A stretch of DNA of 41,966 nt from Anaerovibrio lipolyticus (GTDB lineage Bacteria > Bacillota > Negativicutes > Selenomonadales > Selenomonadaceae): positions 1 to 41,966 of the forward strand of contig NZ_JADYTY010000019.1 in NCBI RefSeq assembly GCF_021531495.1. Direction: 5' to 3'. The position numbers and the translations under genes were made by a program. Under the pieces are notes generated by a model. That model was not told where the DNA came from. It worked only from the letters and a program-made list of their open reading frames with translations, and ran no database searches. Positions 41,171 through 41,966 of this stretch are shown one piece after another (the stretch's first letter is position 1; each line of letters starts with the position of its first letter).

Positions 41171-41914
41171 TTAATCCTTGGTCAAAGCCCGATAAGTGCC
41201 ATAAACACTGATATACGGTGCAATGTCCTGACCGAAAATAACCTTGCCGGAATCTGGTACATAGATAATATCCCCATCCTCCAGTTCAATGTTCTGACTC
41301 AGGTCATGCTTCTTCACAAAGGCATCCAGATTGATTTCCCGATAATACAGCACGCCATCAATCTGCCTTATCAGCTGGATATGCTTGGAACGGCCCTTGT
41401 TGTCCACGCCGCCAGCACTGGCTACTGCTGCATAGACGTTCATGCTGTCAACGCCCATTTCCTTGATGCCCGGCGCATTGACGTTGCCCATCACATATAC
41501 CTTGCGAGGGCCATAGCTTTTCATGTATACATTCAGCTCCGGCAGCTTAAAATATTCACTTAGCCTTGCATGTATCAGATCCCGTGCTTCATCCAATGTC
41601 AGCCCCACCAGCTTGATATTACCCGCATATGGCAGTCTGGCCATGCCATCCACGCCTACGGTAACATCATCAATGCCGATACCATTAGGAAAGCCTATGG
41701 CCATGATGTTAATGGTGTCGTACTTCATCAGGCGGTATTCCTCAAGCATCCGCTCCGGACGCATCCTGGCCACCTTGAAAATCGTATTGTCATTGCTTTC
41801 AACGGCTGTGATACTAGGGGCTTCCTCAGCCTGAACCACTGAGATATTTCCTCCTGTCAAAGCTATATTCATGCCCAGCAATATTCCTGCTGCCAATGTT
41901 GTTATTTTTTTCAT
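41171..41914 (-). CDS. Wza-like outer-membrane polysaccharide exporter (OPX)
   Basis: A 247-residue secreted protein. The signal peptide MKKITTLAAG to about VQA (cleavage near VQA-EE) has no lipobox cysteine, unlike Wza. The polysaccharide export domain is YDTINIMAIGFPN...VTVGVDGMARLPYAGNIKLVGLTLDEARDLI, followed by an SLBB-type domain (VYVMGNVNAPGIKEMG, ASAGGVD) and EDGDIIYVPDSG. The ATG at 41914 has GAGGGAGAG upstream. It heads the EPS run and implies an outer membrane. The promoter is probably beyond the window edge. Confidence 0.9.
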   Translation of the reverse strand: MKKITTLAAGILLGMNIALTGGNISVVQAEEAPSITAVESNDNTIFKVARMRPERMLEEYRLMKYDTINIMAIGFPNGIGIDDVTVGVDGMARLPYAGNIKLVGLTLDEARDLIHARLSEYFKLPELNVYMKSYGPRKVYVMGNVNAPGIKEMGVDSMNVYAAVASAGGVDNKGRSKHIQLIRQIDGVLYYREINLDAFVKKHDLSQNIELEDGDIIYVPDSGKVIFGQDIAPYISVYGTYRALTKD

Positions 41915-41966
41915 AAACTCTCCCTCAATATGCTCCTTTGCCAAAAAGTACAATTTGCGCTGTTTT

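Overview
The window looks like chromosomal DNA from an anaerobic, diderm Firmicute (Negativicutes, probably Selenomonadales). The evidence is a Firmicute-type L27 with a cleavable N-terminal extension and its Prp protease, RsfS/YqeK/CvfB-type housekeeping genes, a two-domain superoxide reductase typical of anaerobes, and a Wza-type outer-membrane polysaccharide exporter that only makes sense with an outer membrane. CheV suggests motility. The genus is an inference. Almost every gene lies on the minus strand; only the Rpn-family elements around 28.9-30.0 kb and 33.2-34.3 kb are on the plus strand. No rRNA, tRNA or CRISPR array was seen, and no gap without a gene exceeds about 300 bases.

Region 1 (1-11.0 kb) holds metabolic and signalling genes: thiE, pepD, an RluD-type pseudouridine synthase, an operon of a DUF2156-GNAT fusion with purC and bioY, a secreted C39-like peptidase, a glyoxalase-like protein, ssb, a membrane diguanylate cyclase and cheV. 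Region 2 (11.2-27.5 kb) is a dense housekeeping block. Read in the direction of transcription it runs rodA, two TIGR03960/TIGR03936 genes, rng, [terminator], an NCS2 purine permease, rplU-prp-rpmA, [terminator], obgE, yhbY, proB-proA, nadD-yqeK-lcp-rsfS-cvfB. Desulfoferrodoxin sits just upstream of rodA. L21-Prp-L27 and nadD-yqeK-LCP-rsfS are conserved Firmicute gene orders.

Region 3 (27.6-42 kb) is an exopolysaccharide (EPS)/capsule locus. It has a polysaccharide pyruvyl transferase, a 904-residue fusion of mannose-1-phosphate guanylyltransferase, cupin isomerase and phosphomannomutase, four glycosyltransferase-type genes, an EpsG-like polymerase, a Wzz-like chain-length protein and a Wza-like exporter. 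The block from about 34.4 to 38.8 kb is strikingly AT-rich compared with its neighbours. That points to transfer, with a composition break inside a glycosyltransferase gene.

The most interesting part is a set of three related plus-strand Rpn (PD-(D/E)XK, recombination-promoting nuclease) copies flanking the manC-manB fusion. In all three the nuclease part is broken, shortened or absent. Each copy nevertheless keeps an AGGAG Shine-Dalgarno nine bases before an internal ATG that opens an intact 54-67 codon C-terminal ORF. This is the arrangement expected for an intragenic antitoxin made from within an rpn toxin gene. The window therefore appears to preserve the small protein while the nuclease decays. 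The two blocks are also direct repeats that could excise or exchange the manC-manB gene by recombination.
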